From the NCBI RefSeq assembly GCF_003597395.2, contig NC_133769.1, positions 48,017,048 through 48,081,047 on the forward strand: DNA of 64,000 nucleotides. Reading direction: 5' to 3'. Position numbers and translations under genes: made by a program. The notes under the pieces were generated by a model. The model saw only the letters and a program-made list of their open reading frames with translations. It searched no databases and was not told where the DNA came from. Source of the DNA: Chelonoidis abingdonii. Its lineage: Eukaryota; Chordata; Testudines; Testudinidae. Positions 10,918 to 22,343 of this stretch are shown here, one piece after another. Position 1 is the first letter of the stretch; every line of letters starts with the position of its first letter.

Positions 10918-11405
10918 TAGGGCCAGTGCAACCATTTAGGCGAGGCACTGGGATTTGGGGGGCGCCATTTTCTTCAGCAGCGACTGTGGTGGCCAGATCT
11001 TCGCCCTGGTTGCCGCCGGCATTTAGGCAGAGGGAGCTGGGGCAGGGGAGCATGGGGAGGGCTGCCTGCAGAAAGTAAGGGGGGGGGGCGGCACACAGGG
11101 GAACTCCCCACCCCAGCTCATCCCTGCCCTGCCTCCTCCCCTACCATACTGTAGCTGCTTCACTTCTCTCACATCCCAGGCTTTCAGCACTTAAGCTGAT
11201 TGGCACCGCAAGCCTGGGACGAGGGAGAAGTGAAGCATCCACGGCGTGCTCAGGGTGCTCGTGCACAGAGCAGGGGTGAGCTGGGGCACGGGGGGTGCCT
11301 CAGGGCAGAGGGTGGGGAGCTGCCACGGAGGGGGGGCACCTCAGGGCCGGGGGGCGCAAGGTGGAAGTTTCGCCTAGGGCGCGAAACATCCTTGCACCGG
11401 CCCTG
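10918..11405. mobile_element. Non-autonomous hAT, right end of the composite
   Basis: Its left end is AGGGCCAGTGCAACCATTT (first base changed from C to T at 10918) and its right end is TTGCACCGGCCCTG. Order and sequence match the independent element at 48153-49068: the same left end, the same GGGCTGCCTGCAG block, and the same AAGGTGGAAGTTTCGCCTAG block near the right end. So it looks like a complete family member, not just a terminus. The 8 bases before it (AGTGCAGG) do not match CCTGTCTT. Confidence 0.6.
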
Positions 11406-11503
11406 CCTGTCTTATCTTCTCTTCCAGTTGGTGAATGTGGCTGGGCCCAGCGTAGCTCTTTAACCCCTTGTTGCCCAATGTGGGGTTTGTATACACCATC
11501 ACA
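11406..11503. repeat. LTR-like repeat, right part
   Basis: Continuation of the block at 6449-7824 after the hAT insertion. It begins with the second CCTGTCTT target copy and ends CATCACA at 11503, directly against the gypsy pol remnant. Confidence 0.4.
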
Positions 11504-13660
11504 GATGCTAAATCCAGTTTTATGTGCAGATCAGTATCCACTACTTTGTATTAAAGATTTGTTTGCTACTCTTAGTGGAGGACACTCTTTCAGGAAATAG
11601 GATTTGCTCAATGCATACCTACAACTGGAGCTTGAGCTGACATCTTGGAAATAGCTCACAACAACACACAAAAATGCTTTTGTTACAACAGGTTGCATTT
11701 TGGTATCCCATTGGCACCTGCCCTGTTCCAGAAAACCATGCATGAGACCCGAAGAAACTGAATTGAGTTCAGTGCTATTTGGATGACATCCCTGTTACAA
11801 GAAATAGTCAAGAAGATTGTGGTCAAAATTTGGACACTGTTTTGCAACCTTTAGAAGACCATGGACTGAGAATACATCAAGACAAATGTGAGTTTTTCAA
11901 ACCTACAGTTGAAAACCTTGGACATGTAATTGATGCCACAGGCTTAAGGAAATCATCAGAAAAAGAGAAAACAGTTCTTCAAGTGCTCCACCAGGGAACA
12001 TGTCACAGTTAAGCAGTCTTAAGAATGAATGTAACCCCTACAGTAAATTTCTGCCTAAACTTGTGACAGTATTGGCACCTTTACGTGAAATCTTATAAGC
12101 AAAGAAACAATGGAATTGGACTAGAGTGTGATTGCACATTTAAGGAAACAAACTGTTGACATCAGCCAAAGTTCTTATGCACACTGATGCTTCGCTATCA
12201 TTGCAATTGGCATGTGATGCTTTACTATATGGAGTTGGTGAAGTTATTTCCAACATTTTGCCTAATAGCATAGAAAAAACAATTTCCTTTGCATTATGAA
12301 CACTCATTACCCCTGAGAAGAACTATAGAGTGAGAAGCTCTCAGCATTATCCTTGGAATTCAGAAGTTCCATACCCATCTGTAAGGTAGACATTTTATCT
12401 TGCTGATGGATAATTGCCCCTTACTTTCAATCTTTGGATTGAAACATGGAATTCCATTATTAGCTGCTGCTTATATGTAACGATCGGCATTGCTTTCAGC
12501 TCATTCCTGTACTATTCAATTCCATAGAGGGACTCAGCACAACAATGCTGATGGGCTGTCACACTTGCCATGTCCAAGCTCCCATCAACCCCCATAAACT
12601 TTGGGCAAAGTGTTCCATCTCAGTTCAATGACGAATGTGAGTGATCATTCTGAAAACACTCCAATCTCTGGGTTAGAAATCTCTTCACAAAGATCATTTT
12701 GGCATTGTATGCTTGAAGGCCATAGCTTATATCTAGTGGCCAGTGATAGACAAATATATTGAGAAGAAGGCACAGTGCTGTACCATGAGTCAACAAATTA
12801 GCATGATCCTGTCCCAGCTCATCTTCACCTTTGGTTGTGGCCTCAGATACTTATTCACGTGGACTTTGACAGACCCTTAAAATGTTGTATGTTTCTGGTC
12901 ATAGTCAACATCTATTCAAAATGGCCAATAGTTTACAGCTACCAAAACAACTGGACATCTTTGTACTTGTTAAGCCAATTTAGTGTGCCAATCACAGTTG
13001 GTGAGTGACAGTGGACCTCAATTCTGTTATGAAGAATTTCAGAGGTGCCTAGACATACACTCTGCTCCATTTGTACAAACACTTAAGCATGTTTTAAAAG
13101 CTAACTTGTCTACTCTGAGTCATCAGCAGAAATGGGACAATTTCTTCCTTGTCTACAGGACCACACCTCATGCTGCTACCCAAGAGTTACCCACAACTAT
13201 TTTCTTGAAGATGTATTGCCTCACGTCTAGCCAAATCCCAAGTTATGCACATTGACTAATGACATGAGACTCATCATTATTCTTTCCAAATTGGAGATTT
13301 AGTGTGTACGCACAACTATGGTTGAGGAGTGAAATGGGTACCTGGTGAACTAGTAAAATGCATAGAACCTGTTTTGTTCATGGTAAAACTATCTAATGGT
13401 ATTTTATAGAAATTGCGTGTGGACCAGTCATAGCTTTGACTAATACAAGAGTCTGGGTTGTTCCAGTAGGACTTTCTGATCTTCCGATTGAACCTCCTAA
13501 TTTCAACAACTTAATGGGAGAAACTTTGGTTCCAGACTGAGCATATTCTTTAGCGCTGACTGTTCCTTGTTCAGGATACTGCTGCACAACCATCACCAGA
13601 TTATCCCAAGAGACTGTGAAAACCAGTTGTGCACCTGAACTTAAGCAATTTAATTAGTGA
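11504..13660 (+). pseudogene. Ty3/gypsy pol remnant (RT, RNase H, integrase)
   Basis: Domains appear in the expected order but in shifting frames with many stops. Reverse transcriptase runs from NPVLCADQYPL (11505) through the YLDD catalytic box (11776-11787) to CEFFKPTVENLGHVI. RNase H is near 12180-12450, with the first catalytic residue kept in a TDAS motif and a LTFNLWIETW-like tethered region. Integrase follows about 12660-13260 with FLVIVNIYSKWP (core) and KWDNFFLVYRTTPH. A C-terminal stretch resembling VCAHNYG lies near 13300. Protease, gag and the first part of the reverse transcriptase are missing; the left edge abuts the LTR-like repeat abruptly. The layout (RT before integrase, HNADGLSRLP-like link) is that of the metavirid group. 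It is dead. Confidence 0.8.
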
Positions 13661-13789
13661 GTTTCTATTACAAGGAAACTTGAGAGTCTGATTATCCACC
13701 AGCGACTTTTAGTTAGATTATATAGTGTTTTTGTTAACCATGTTGTCACGTTATCTGAATAAAATATGACTGTATAGATCATTGTTGCA

Positions 13790-14395
13790 GCCAGTGATAT
13801 ATTTGCAACAGATCTTGTACAAAGGTTGTCAAGTAAGGTGTCTATGGAAAGGTTATGATTAGCTGAATATGATTATGCTATTTGTATGCATGTATCTTTT
13901 TTTTATTTGAAGCTATGAATACTGGCTCTATACTTGAATTTCAAATGTTTGTTCCTGGTGTAACACAAACAAGGTAGTTAGCCAGCACATCTTGGAGGGA
14001 CTATGCAAATTAAGTGGCTCACCAAAAAGACACTTTGCTCATCTACACTCAATGGACTGTCCTGTGAACATTCAGTCTGGGGTATAGGTAACGACTTCCT
14101 ACGATGTCCATGCATAATTCCACTTAAACATGTGACTTGCCCATGTGACTCCAAACACTATTTTGTCACCTTTGATTTTCCACTAGCTGTGCTGAGGGCT
14201 TTGTTTGAAAGAATGAGTTTCCTTCCACATGGCTAAAAGCTATAAAAAGCCCTAGAAACACCTCCATTGTGTCTCTTTCCTGCTCAAACCTCTGGACTAT
14301 GGACTTATACTAATGGAGCATTTTAACCAAGGGACTGAGATCCTTCCAGTGATTTGGAAGCAGCCAGAGACTTGACTTAAACCAGCAGGTTATTC
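13790..14395 (+). repeat. LTR, part 1 of a split copy
   Basis: This is the U3 side of an LTR. It shares blocks with the solo LTR at 41198-43287, such as GGTTATGATT, CTGAATATGATTAT, AGCTATGAATACTGG and TTTCAAATGT. A TATA box (TATAAAAAGC) is at 14241-14250. It is interrupted at 14395 and continues at 15208-15274 and 19061-19500. It may be the 3' LTR of an old endogenous retroelement; no link to the gypsy pol remnant upstream can be shown. Confidence 0.55.
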
Positions 14396-15207
14396 TGAAG
14401 GAACACAAAACAGACACCGTGTAGAATCAAGCAGGTGGGTTTATTACGCATAGCGCTGGTGAAGTGTCATCTTCCTTATTAGGCTCAGACACTGCCAATC
14501 AATGGATTACAAAGGATTACATGGATTTTCCATGGGCAGAGGAAAGTGACAGGGCAGGTAGTCCAAACCCCCTGAATAGGTCTAGCAGCAAGACAAGATA
14601 AGCACAGTAGCTAATCAAAGATTACATAATGTCTCCACCCATGGTTTTAGGTTAACAAGTAACATACAATTAGTACTTCAAACAATGCATAAAACGTGTA
14701 TTAGTATAAAATATATATATGTTGAAATCTGATTTGGGGTCCATAGGAATGAAGTAGCCCTTTTGATTGTCCAACAGATACATACCTAGGAGTGAAAAGA
14801 AAAAGAAATGAAAAGTACATGGCAATAAAGATTGTTTTTCAGTTGCTCATTTGTGTTTCTAAGGCAGGCACTGGTATCTGTGGGAAGCAGTAGGGAGAAT
14901 GTCATCTCATACTGACATGCTTGAACCCTTTCCATAAACTCAAGGTTGATGTGTGGGGAGAACATCTTTCTACAGAAAGAATGGATAAAGGTATAGGCCT
15001 CTTTCATTCCTTTGGTTTGTTTGCAACTTCAGATAAATACACCAATTACGGCTCCCTGCCTGGCTTTTTGCTGACCAACCTTATCTTAGCAAAAAGCAAA
15101 GGTGTCTTTCATCTGCTCTGCTTCTCTTAGCAATATTGTTCACTGTTTACTAGGTCTCTGGCCTGTTCACCAAACTCTGGACTTTGGGCTGGTAAAAAGA
15201 GCTGACA
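14396..15207 (-). mobile_element. LTR-like insertion, reverse strand
   Basis: On the reverse strand it begins TGTCAGCTC and ends TTCCTTCA, with an AATAAA signal 50-60 bases before the end (14444-14449 on the + strand as TTTATT). This is the layout of an LTR. It sits inside another LTR. Its flanks (TATTC and ATCTA) do not give a clear 5 bp duplication, so it is old or the ends are off by a few bases. Confidence 0.4.
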
Positions 15208-15274
15208 ATCTATATTAGGTTGTTACAAACACAGCATATGGATTCTGGCCCTTCAATTCCATCAATGCTAGAAG

Positions 15275-18200
15275 CAGGGCCAGATTAACTTTTTGTGGGC
15301 TCCAGCACCAAACATATTTGTGGGCCCCTATGTAACCATTGTGGGCTCTGAGTGTGGGCTTGGTGTGGCAGTGCCATTGGTGCCATAGTATACCTGGTAC
15401 CGAATCTCAGAGACTTTCATTTTGATCACACACCTCTACATGACTATATGCATTCCCATACACAGCTCCCTCAGCCCCCCCATTTCTCATTGAGCTGTAC
15501 ACCTATGTGGGTTTACCAGTGTCCACAGTGAGCAGAACTTTCATAGTGATCAGGGAAACACCCTACAGATTTATCTCCTTCCTCATTCAGACATTCTATA
15601 GCCATGTCTCCAGTACCATCCTATTTCACCCTATGTGGTCCCAGTCTCAGCTCAAAGTTCCAAACCCAGCAGATACCTGACCAGTTCTAACAAATCCCTC
15701 CCTCGGCACCCATCCTGCCATTTGATTAAGCCACTTGCAAACACCATTTCCCCAAAGTGAGGACTTAGGTTGGTGTCTTCAGATTCCCAAGGGCTTTCTC
15801 CCTCTGCTCATCTACTACCTGATTACCACGACCTCTCCCCATGCTTGTTTTCTTTCTACTTTGGACATGCTCCCCAACCAGCTGGGGCTATTCTCCCACT
15901 GCAAGCCTGACTTGCTTCCTCTTTCCCTGAGTTCCTTGACATTCCTTTCCTACTGGTGACCTCTGTTCCTGGGGGTTAATTCCAGTTTCTTTATCTGCTC
16001 TAGCTTAATGGCTCTCAGTAGTTACAGAGACACCTGCAGCTTCTCTAGCTATAGCCATGGGGCCAACTGCTAGAGGCCAGACTCAGATAGCTGCAGCTAC
16101 TAGTCAAGGGAGGGGTGGCAGTTTCAAGACTGAGCATGCTTGAACCTTGCAATGACGGCACTAGGGACTCTAAATCCTCAGCACTGGCCCTAGGCAGCTA
16201 CAGACTCTGCAGTTAAGCGCTTCCCTCCTCTAGGCCATGGCTTTAAGTACCTGAGGTGTCCATCACCTGTAGCAGAAGCCACCAATTCCCCTGCACCCAT
16301 CAGCTAGCACACAGTCAGGCAGAAAGTGCAGCCTGAGTAATTTTAGAGCCTGGGGTGCCAGGAGGTTCCCTCCGTAGCAGCTCTGCAACAAGCTCACAGG
16401 GTCCCCCTCTGCTGTGGGACCAGGACCCTGTGAAGACAGTGGAATTACTCTGTATATAACCAGTTCTGTCCAAAGCCTGTTGAAGTGAGTGGGAATCTTT
16501 TCATTATTTTTAGTGGGCTGTGTATAGAAGCAAAGGACCCCATTCTAGACTCTAGGAGCAAAGTGCATTTTATGCTGCACTGGTTTACTATTGTAACAGG
16601 AATGTCTCACATTACCTAATGAGAGGCTTCCCACCCAATTACTAAATGTAAACCTGCTTTGCTTACAAGAGTTGAAAAGATCAGGTAGTATTAGTCACAA
16701 AAGCAAGGCACTTCTGAATTCAGTAAGACTTTTTGATGTACACAGAACACAGACAGGACTGGTTCTCACATGGTTACAGAATTGCAGTAAAGTGGAACAA
16801 TTTTCACCTTGTGTGATTGATATCTGGATCCATATTATAAGACTGTCCTCTATAAATGAGGAAAACTTGGTGCCTTTGTTATTCTTTTGTTCCACTCTTC
16901 ATTTCTATGGGAAATTTGCTAATGCAATATTACTGTCTTCCTTCTAAACAAACAAAACTAAAAAAATGGTAATGGCTGTTGAAAATAGCAATTGCAGTCC
17001 TAGTTAGCACTGGGGAGATGCCAGCATTTGTTGCTCAGTTTTATCTTACTTTTTCTACAGCAAGTTACAGTGGATCAGCATGTTTGATTTGGAAGAAATG
17101 AAGTAACAGCAGCCTAAACTGAGGTTGAGCACTCCTGAATTTTGAGAGTGTTCAATCTGAAAGGCAGGTGCTAGATTCCCTTTCTGACTATTAGATAAAT
17201 CTGTAAAGGGAAAAGTCAATTTCTGCTTCCATGGCTCAGATGTGGAAATTCTCCTACATGCCAGGTACTGTATCTAAAGTGCCCATATCCTCTAGTAATG
17301 CCTTCCCTCCCTTACTTATTTTAACTTCTGGTGGGATTAGGGTGACCAGATCACCCAGGTCAAATATCAGGATGCGGGGGCTGGGGCAGGGGCAGAGGGG
17401 AAAAAAATGGCAGCAGAGTAAAAAAAAACAAAAAAAAACCCACCCCCGATTCCTCCTTCCTCCGCAAGAGCTGGAGGGAGGCCCAGGAGACTCAGGGGAG
17501 TGCAGGGCCGGGGTGAGTGTGAGTCAGCCTGGCCCCGAGCAGGCAGGACTCGGGCGTGGTGCCTGGAGGGAGAGTAAAGGGTGGCCTGCGGGGCCAGATG
17601 GCAGCTGTTCTCCCCACCTGGGCAGCAGGACTCGGGAGCAGCTGCTGCTGCACTCCCACTGCCGCGGGGGGAGGAAGCTGCAGCAAATCCAAGCTCAGTG
17701 GCTGCGGCTCTGGCACCCACGAACCCCCTGAGCCCAGGCCTGCTGCGGGGACCCAGTGCGCACGCTGCGTGCGCCCAGCCCCTGGACAGTTGTGTCTGGC
17801 CTAGTTGCCCAGCTGGTGCAATCCCACGGGTGGCCCCGGCGTGGGGGCTGTAGGCCCCAGCCCCCCCATCACACTCGGGTCCTGCAGGGGAACGGGGCTG
17901 GGCTGCTGATGCCTCCGCCGCGGGATTGCACCAGCTGGCAGCCAGCCCAGATGCAACTGGCCAGGGGCTGGGCGCAGCGTGAGCGCTGCTGGGTCCCCGC
18001 AGCAGGCCCGGGCTTTGGGGGTTCAGTCCCGGGCACGAAAGCCACAGCCGCCGAGTGCCACATGCTTGGCCACTTTCTCCCCCCGCAGCAGTGGGAGCTG
18101 CAGCAGCGGCTGCTCCCGAGTCCTGCTGCCCAGGTGGGGAGAACAGCCGCCGTCTGGCCCCGCAGGCCTCTCCCTACTCTCCCTGCAGGTACCGCACCCG

Positions 18201-19060
18201 CATCCTGCCTGCTCAGGGCCAGGCCCGACTCACACTCACCCCGGCCCCACACTCCCCTGCGTCTCCTGGGCATGGTGTGCTTGGCAAGAAGCAGGGATTT
18301 GGGAAGGGAGCCAATGGGGCGGGGATGGGGGGGCGGGGATCCAATGGGTGAAGGAGAGGGCGGAGTTGGGGTGGGGGAGGGCGCGAGCCCTTCCGGGCTC
18401 CGGAGCCTTTGCTCGTTTGTCCAGTGACCCAACTTAACATTGGTTGGAATGTGGGACAAACAAGCAAATATCGGGACAGTCCCATTAAAATCGGGATGTC
18501 TGGTCACCCTAGGTGGGATCCACATACCTCCCTTGCTAGGCTTCAGATAGAGAGGTACGCTGTCCATTTAGTCCACCCAATTCCTTCTTTGGGGGCTGCC
18601 AGGTGAGATCACGCCAGCATCCCTAATCCAGTTTGGGGAAGTCTTCTGAGGGGGATATCTGGGCCAAAGCCTTCTACTCCTTGGGCACACTTCTTCCCCA
18701 TTCACAGTGCGACCCTGCTTTAACAGTGAGCTCTCCATTCACAGCAAGCTGCAGCACATGGAGTGTCAGCTTCCCCACTCCCTTTCCTGTTGGTAGCTGT
18801 CAAGGGACTGCTGGAAAAATGTAGTTCCTTCCCTGCTCCAGGACTGGCTCTTTAGGCAGGAGTTGACCAAGAAACTACAGCTTCCAGGGCCCCTTGGGTT
18901 CTCAGCTCCCATGCTGGATCCCTGCTGCTCTGTGGCTCACTCTCAGGGCCTCTGCTTCTGCAGCACTGTGAGAAGGGAGAAAGTGAGAGTGTTATGGGGC
19001 CCCTTCTGAGCTTGGGCCCAGCCCTATGGAACCATTGACACAATGGTAAATCCGGTACTG
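15275..19060. mobile_element. hAT element, non-autonomous, with a nested hAT
   Basis: It begins CAGGGCCAGATTAAC and ends TAAATCCGGTACTG. The flanks are near-identical 8-mers, GCTAGAAG (15267-15274) and GCTACAAG (19061-19068). Length is 3786 bp, of which 1174 bp plus an 8 bp duplication belong to the nested element at 17338. No transposase reading frame is recognisable, so it must have been moved in trans. It splits an LTR. Confidence 0.6.
17338..18511. mobile_element. Fold-back hAT, TAGGGTGACCAGA family
   Basis: The ends are TAGGGTGACCAGA and TCTGGTCACCCTA, a perfect 13 bp inverted repeat. An exact 8 bp duplication, GGTGGGAT, flanks it at 17330-17337 and 18512-18519. The GC-rich body folds back on itself: 17481-17665 pairs with 18084-18271, and the pairing resumes inward to about 17829 and 17920. 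The many overlapping reading frames here come from this GC-rich palindrome and are not genes. A 102 bp relative lies at 61976-62077. Confidence 0.85.
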
Positions 19061-19500
19061 GCTACAAGCCTGAACCAAGAACTTTGCAATTACTGCATAT
19101 ATTTGATTCCTTTAAACAATTTTAACTCTCACCTTTCTTTTTTAAATAAATAAACCTTTAGATTTGACACTAAAGGATTGGCAGCAGCATGATTTTTGGG
19201 TAAGATCTAAGTTATATATTGACCTGGGTGTGTGGCTGGTCCTTTGGGATCGGAAGAACCTATCTGATGAGACTGGATCTAAAGAACCACTTATTTTTAA
19301 ATCCAGTGTTTTTGGTGGTGATGCAAAGACTGGAATACCTAAGGAAACTGTTTTCCTGACTTCTTGTTAGCCAATGTGATGAGACAAATTTGCTTTTGTT
19401 GTGGGTTTAGTATATCTTAAGGAAGAGTAGCCACCAATTTTAGGGTGAATCTGCCCTATTTCTCAGGGGTTTGTCCTGAATTTGGTATTCTCAGTTGTGA
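19061..19500 (+). repeat. LTR, part 3 of the split copy
   Basis: Resumes after the hAT. It contains the polyadenylation signal AATAAA (19145-19150), then AAAGGATTGGCAGCAGC and CTGGTCCTTTGGGATC, which belong to the R/U5 side of this LTR family. It ends near AGTTGTGACCCACA. No coding sequence. The following 19501-19781 shows nothing further. Confidence 0.5.
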
Positions 19501-19786
19501 CCCACAGATAGAGCGCTACACACAAACAAATAATATATGTGTGAAGAAAGTTTTTTCCAGTAGGGTGGTGGATTGTGATGTCCTCTCCCTTTAAATGTTT
19601 GAGTACTCTCTCCCTCCCTAGTGTAAAGCCTCACTTTTTTGTTTTCAGTTTTGTAGCCAGAACAATAAACTGAGCCTAGCAAACAGCTGTGTTTCTATCC
19701 CCTTCTCTGCTAGGTCCACCTATACCCTCTATCATCCTGAAATTCTTCATTGGCAAAACAAAGATCATGATTTTTTTAAATGTACC

Positions 19787-20442
19787 CTGTGACAAGTACA
19801 CCATTCATTGCTGCACTGGTGCCCCCTCCTGGTACTCTGAGGATTAGCTCAAGGCTAATAGCCCCCTTCGCCCCACATCTGCAGTTTGCACACAGTCACT
19901 GCTGTCTGCCTACAGCCCCTCTCACAGCCTCAGAAACCATAGTGTCCACTTTGTGACTCAGCCCTCCAGCCATGTTACTGTCTGTGCTTCCCCCTCCCAA
20001 CCCCTTCTGGGGGAGTTTAGCTCCTTAATAGTCCTAGGCAGTCCTCTCCCTTACTGCCTCTGTGCCACTCATCCAGTGGCTGGTAAGGGAACCTAGTCCT
20101 GCCCTCTTCTCTGGTTTCCAGCCCAGGGACCCTCAGATCAACAGTCTAGGCCTTCTCTCTCTGGCCTCACTACTCTATCTCTGGGCTGCTTCCTCTTTTC
20201 CTCCTGAGCCTACCGGTTCTCAAAACTTCCTCCCTCTTTCCAAGTCTCCACTCCACCTCCCTTTTTCCTGAGAGTATCTGCCATTTCCTAGCAAACCCTT
20301 CTGTTTTCAGCTCCTGCACTATATAGGTCCCTCCTATTCCTGCCCAGCTGAGCCTCCTTAATCAGCTGCCTAATTGGTTAATTGGTCCATTTGGCCTGCA
20401 TTAAACCCTGCATGGTGAGTGTGGAGCAGTCACCCCATTTCA
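19787..20442 (-). mobile_element. Solo LTR, reverse strand
   Basis: Flanked by the 5 bp duplication GTACC at 19782-19786 and 20443-20447. On the reverse strand it starts TGAAATGGGGTGAC and ends GTCACAG. A TATA-type box in that orientation is seen as CTATATAG near 20319-20326. A 5 bp duplication with TG start fits an LTR element that has recombined down to one repeat. Confidence 0.6.
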
Positions 20443-20509
20443 GTACCTCAATGGGCACAACAAAATGATGTTTGTAAATTGTTCTATAAATTAAGAGTTA
20501 TAAAGACCA

Positions 20510-20940
20510 ATCAGTGGCTCTTAGACCTGTGTTTAGTTCACAAAACAAGGCTGTCTCTAAAGAAAACATTCATCCACTGAATCAAAAGCTTTTGCATCAA
20601 ATTAAAAATGTCAGTTTTAAGTCTCATGAAAATTTAGCAAAAATATTAAATTTGGGGTGGTGTAAAGTCATCTGAAATATATTCATGAAAAAATTGAAAA
20701 AGGAAAATAAAATGACCGATTTTCCCATTCCCCCATATTAGGTGACAAAATATGAAAATGTAGAAACTATACACAGAATACTATGGCAGAGGTGAAAACA
20801 GAAATCTCCTGAATTCCTGGCTCTCAGACCTGTGTTCAGTGCACTAGACCATACTATCTCTAGGGAAAACATTCACCCACTGAAATCAAAAGCTTTTGCA
20901 TCAAATTTTAAAAGTCACAATTTTGAGTCTCATGAAAACC
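20510..20940 (+). repeat. Diverged tandem pair of about 130 bp
   Basis: Positions 20510-20645 and 20817-20940 are related in direct orientation. Shared blocks include AGACCTGTGTT, GAAAACATTCA, CCACTGAA and CAAAAGCTTTTGCATCAAAT. Divergence is moderate, so the duplication is old. The family is unknown to me. Confidence 0.6.
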
Positions 20941-22335
20941 CCCCATTGAATCAACTTGACCCTAAATTATTCTAATTATATGAATAACTGAATTAAACAT
21001 TAACAAGCATACAATTAGCTTAAAACAGAGATATGTCCAATACATTTTCATGGGTTGGCTAAGTTTTTCCTCCAAATCTCAGTAATTCAAATAATGTAAA
21101 TAGAATATTGACAGAGCAAGTCTTATGTGACAGGAAGATGTTAGAAGTCAGAGCAAATTAGCATCTGATTTAATATGAACCACCACAGAGACTAATTACT
21201 CTGGTTTACTTGCACTGTTCCACATTTCTGTGTCTTGCTTTGGTTGTATAGATTGTTCATGAGTTTATCATTATAATTCCAGAACACTTGATCTATCTGC
21301 TTCACTTCGTGCAAAGCTGCTACTAAGCAAAACATTATTGTCATATAATCAATGAAGATTTGACAGTAGTCTTATTTCTTGTTCAGCTATAGCCTGAGCC
21401 AGACATAATGCTGCATCCCATGAGTCTGTTCTTGATAGAGCAACATAAAATTATTTCTATGACCATTCTTGGCTAAAAATAGGTTGAAATGGAAAGGATT
21501 TTAAGATAAATCATCACAGATAATGTGACTAAAGCATCAGTTACTTGGAAATATGTATATGAAGTTATCTGTTAGTTATGAAACAGTTGGCCAGATTCTG
21601 CTCTCATTTACACTCAAGGAATCCAACTAACTTTAGTGAGGTTACATGAACATAAGAGAAAGCAAAATTTATCCTCTAATACTATCAACATATTAGGATT
21701 GGTAAGAAGGCTGGAAAACTCAGAGAACGGTAATGGGATACAGCATCTTTCACCTCAGGTGAAAGTAATGAGAAAAGGCAATTAATTTTTATATAAGATA
21801 TAGAGTATCTGTTTGACAGTATATGAAATAATCTGGTTCACTCAACCTAGTGTCTAATGGATAGATGACAAAAGACAGACACTAAATGTATGTGACAAGG
21901 GAGAGGAAAGAATTAAAGATGAGTGCTCCTCCCCAGGTTTGGGGGCTTGCGTGACAAGAAGGATGGTAGTGTTGGTAATGGTGACAAAGAATGTGGGGAG
22001 TAGGGAAGGTGTTGGAGGATGTTAACTTTCAGCCTTGTTAAATTTAAGTTGATGACAGGACATAGACAGGACGGTGGTCACAGAGAAAAGCTGATTTGTG
22101 GTAATGGATGTAGAAATATAGGTTACAAGTGGAAAGCTAATTATGTGAGTCATTGGCATAAACATGGTAGCTGAAACAGTGTGAGTGGATGAGATCACCC
22201 AAAGAAAGGGTGTAAAAGACAAAGAAGCCGGGGCTCAGGACAGAAGCCTGTGAGAAGGAGAGGGGAAGTGGAGAACACACTAAAAGAGATGCTAATGCTG
22301 AAGGAGGAAACAGAAAGATCCTGGTTCATTTCATC
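20941..22335. other. AT-rich DNA with no recognised gene
   Basis: Nothing gene-like. A short stretch near 21595-21650 (CCAGATTCTGCTCTCATTTA) resembles an old amniote repeat but is too short to classify. Confidence 0.55.
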
Positions 22336-22343
22336 CTGCAGCA

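Larger units (their letters stand above)
7825..11405. mobile_element. Composite hAT insertion carrying passenger DNA
   Basis: The segment begins CAGGGCCGG and ends CCGGCCCTG, and is flanked by an exact 8 bp duplication, CCTGTCTT, at 7817-7824 and 11406-11413. An 8 bp duplication and CAGGG ends are the marks of the hAT superfamily. Inside are a short complete-looking hAT at the left (7825-8003), a second at the right (about 10918-11405), and about 2.9 kb of unrelated DNA between them: a dynein heavy chain exon, intron-like DNA and a SINE. The simplest reading is that the outer ends of two neighbouring copies were used together and moved the whole block. Removing it joins the flanking LTR-like repeat without a gap. 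Confidence 0.75.

Noticed and set aside
17231..18567. Overlapping long frames of 90-232 codons on both strands
   Set aside because: They come from the GC-rich palindrome of the hAT at 17338-18511; the two arms give mirrored frames.
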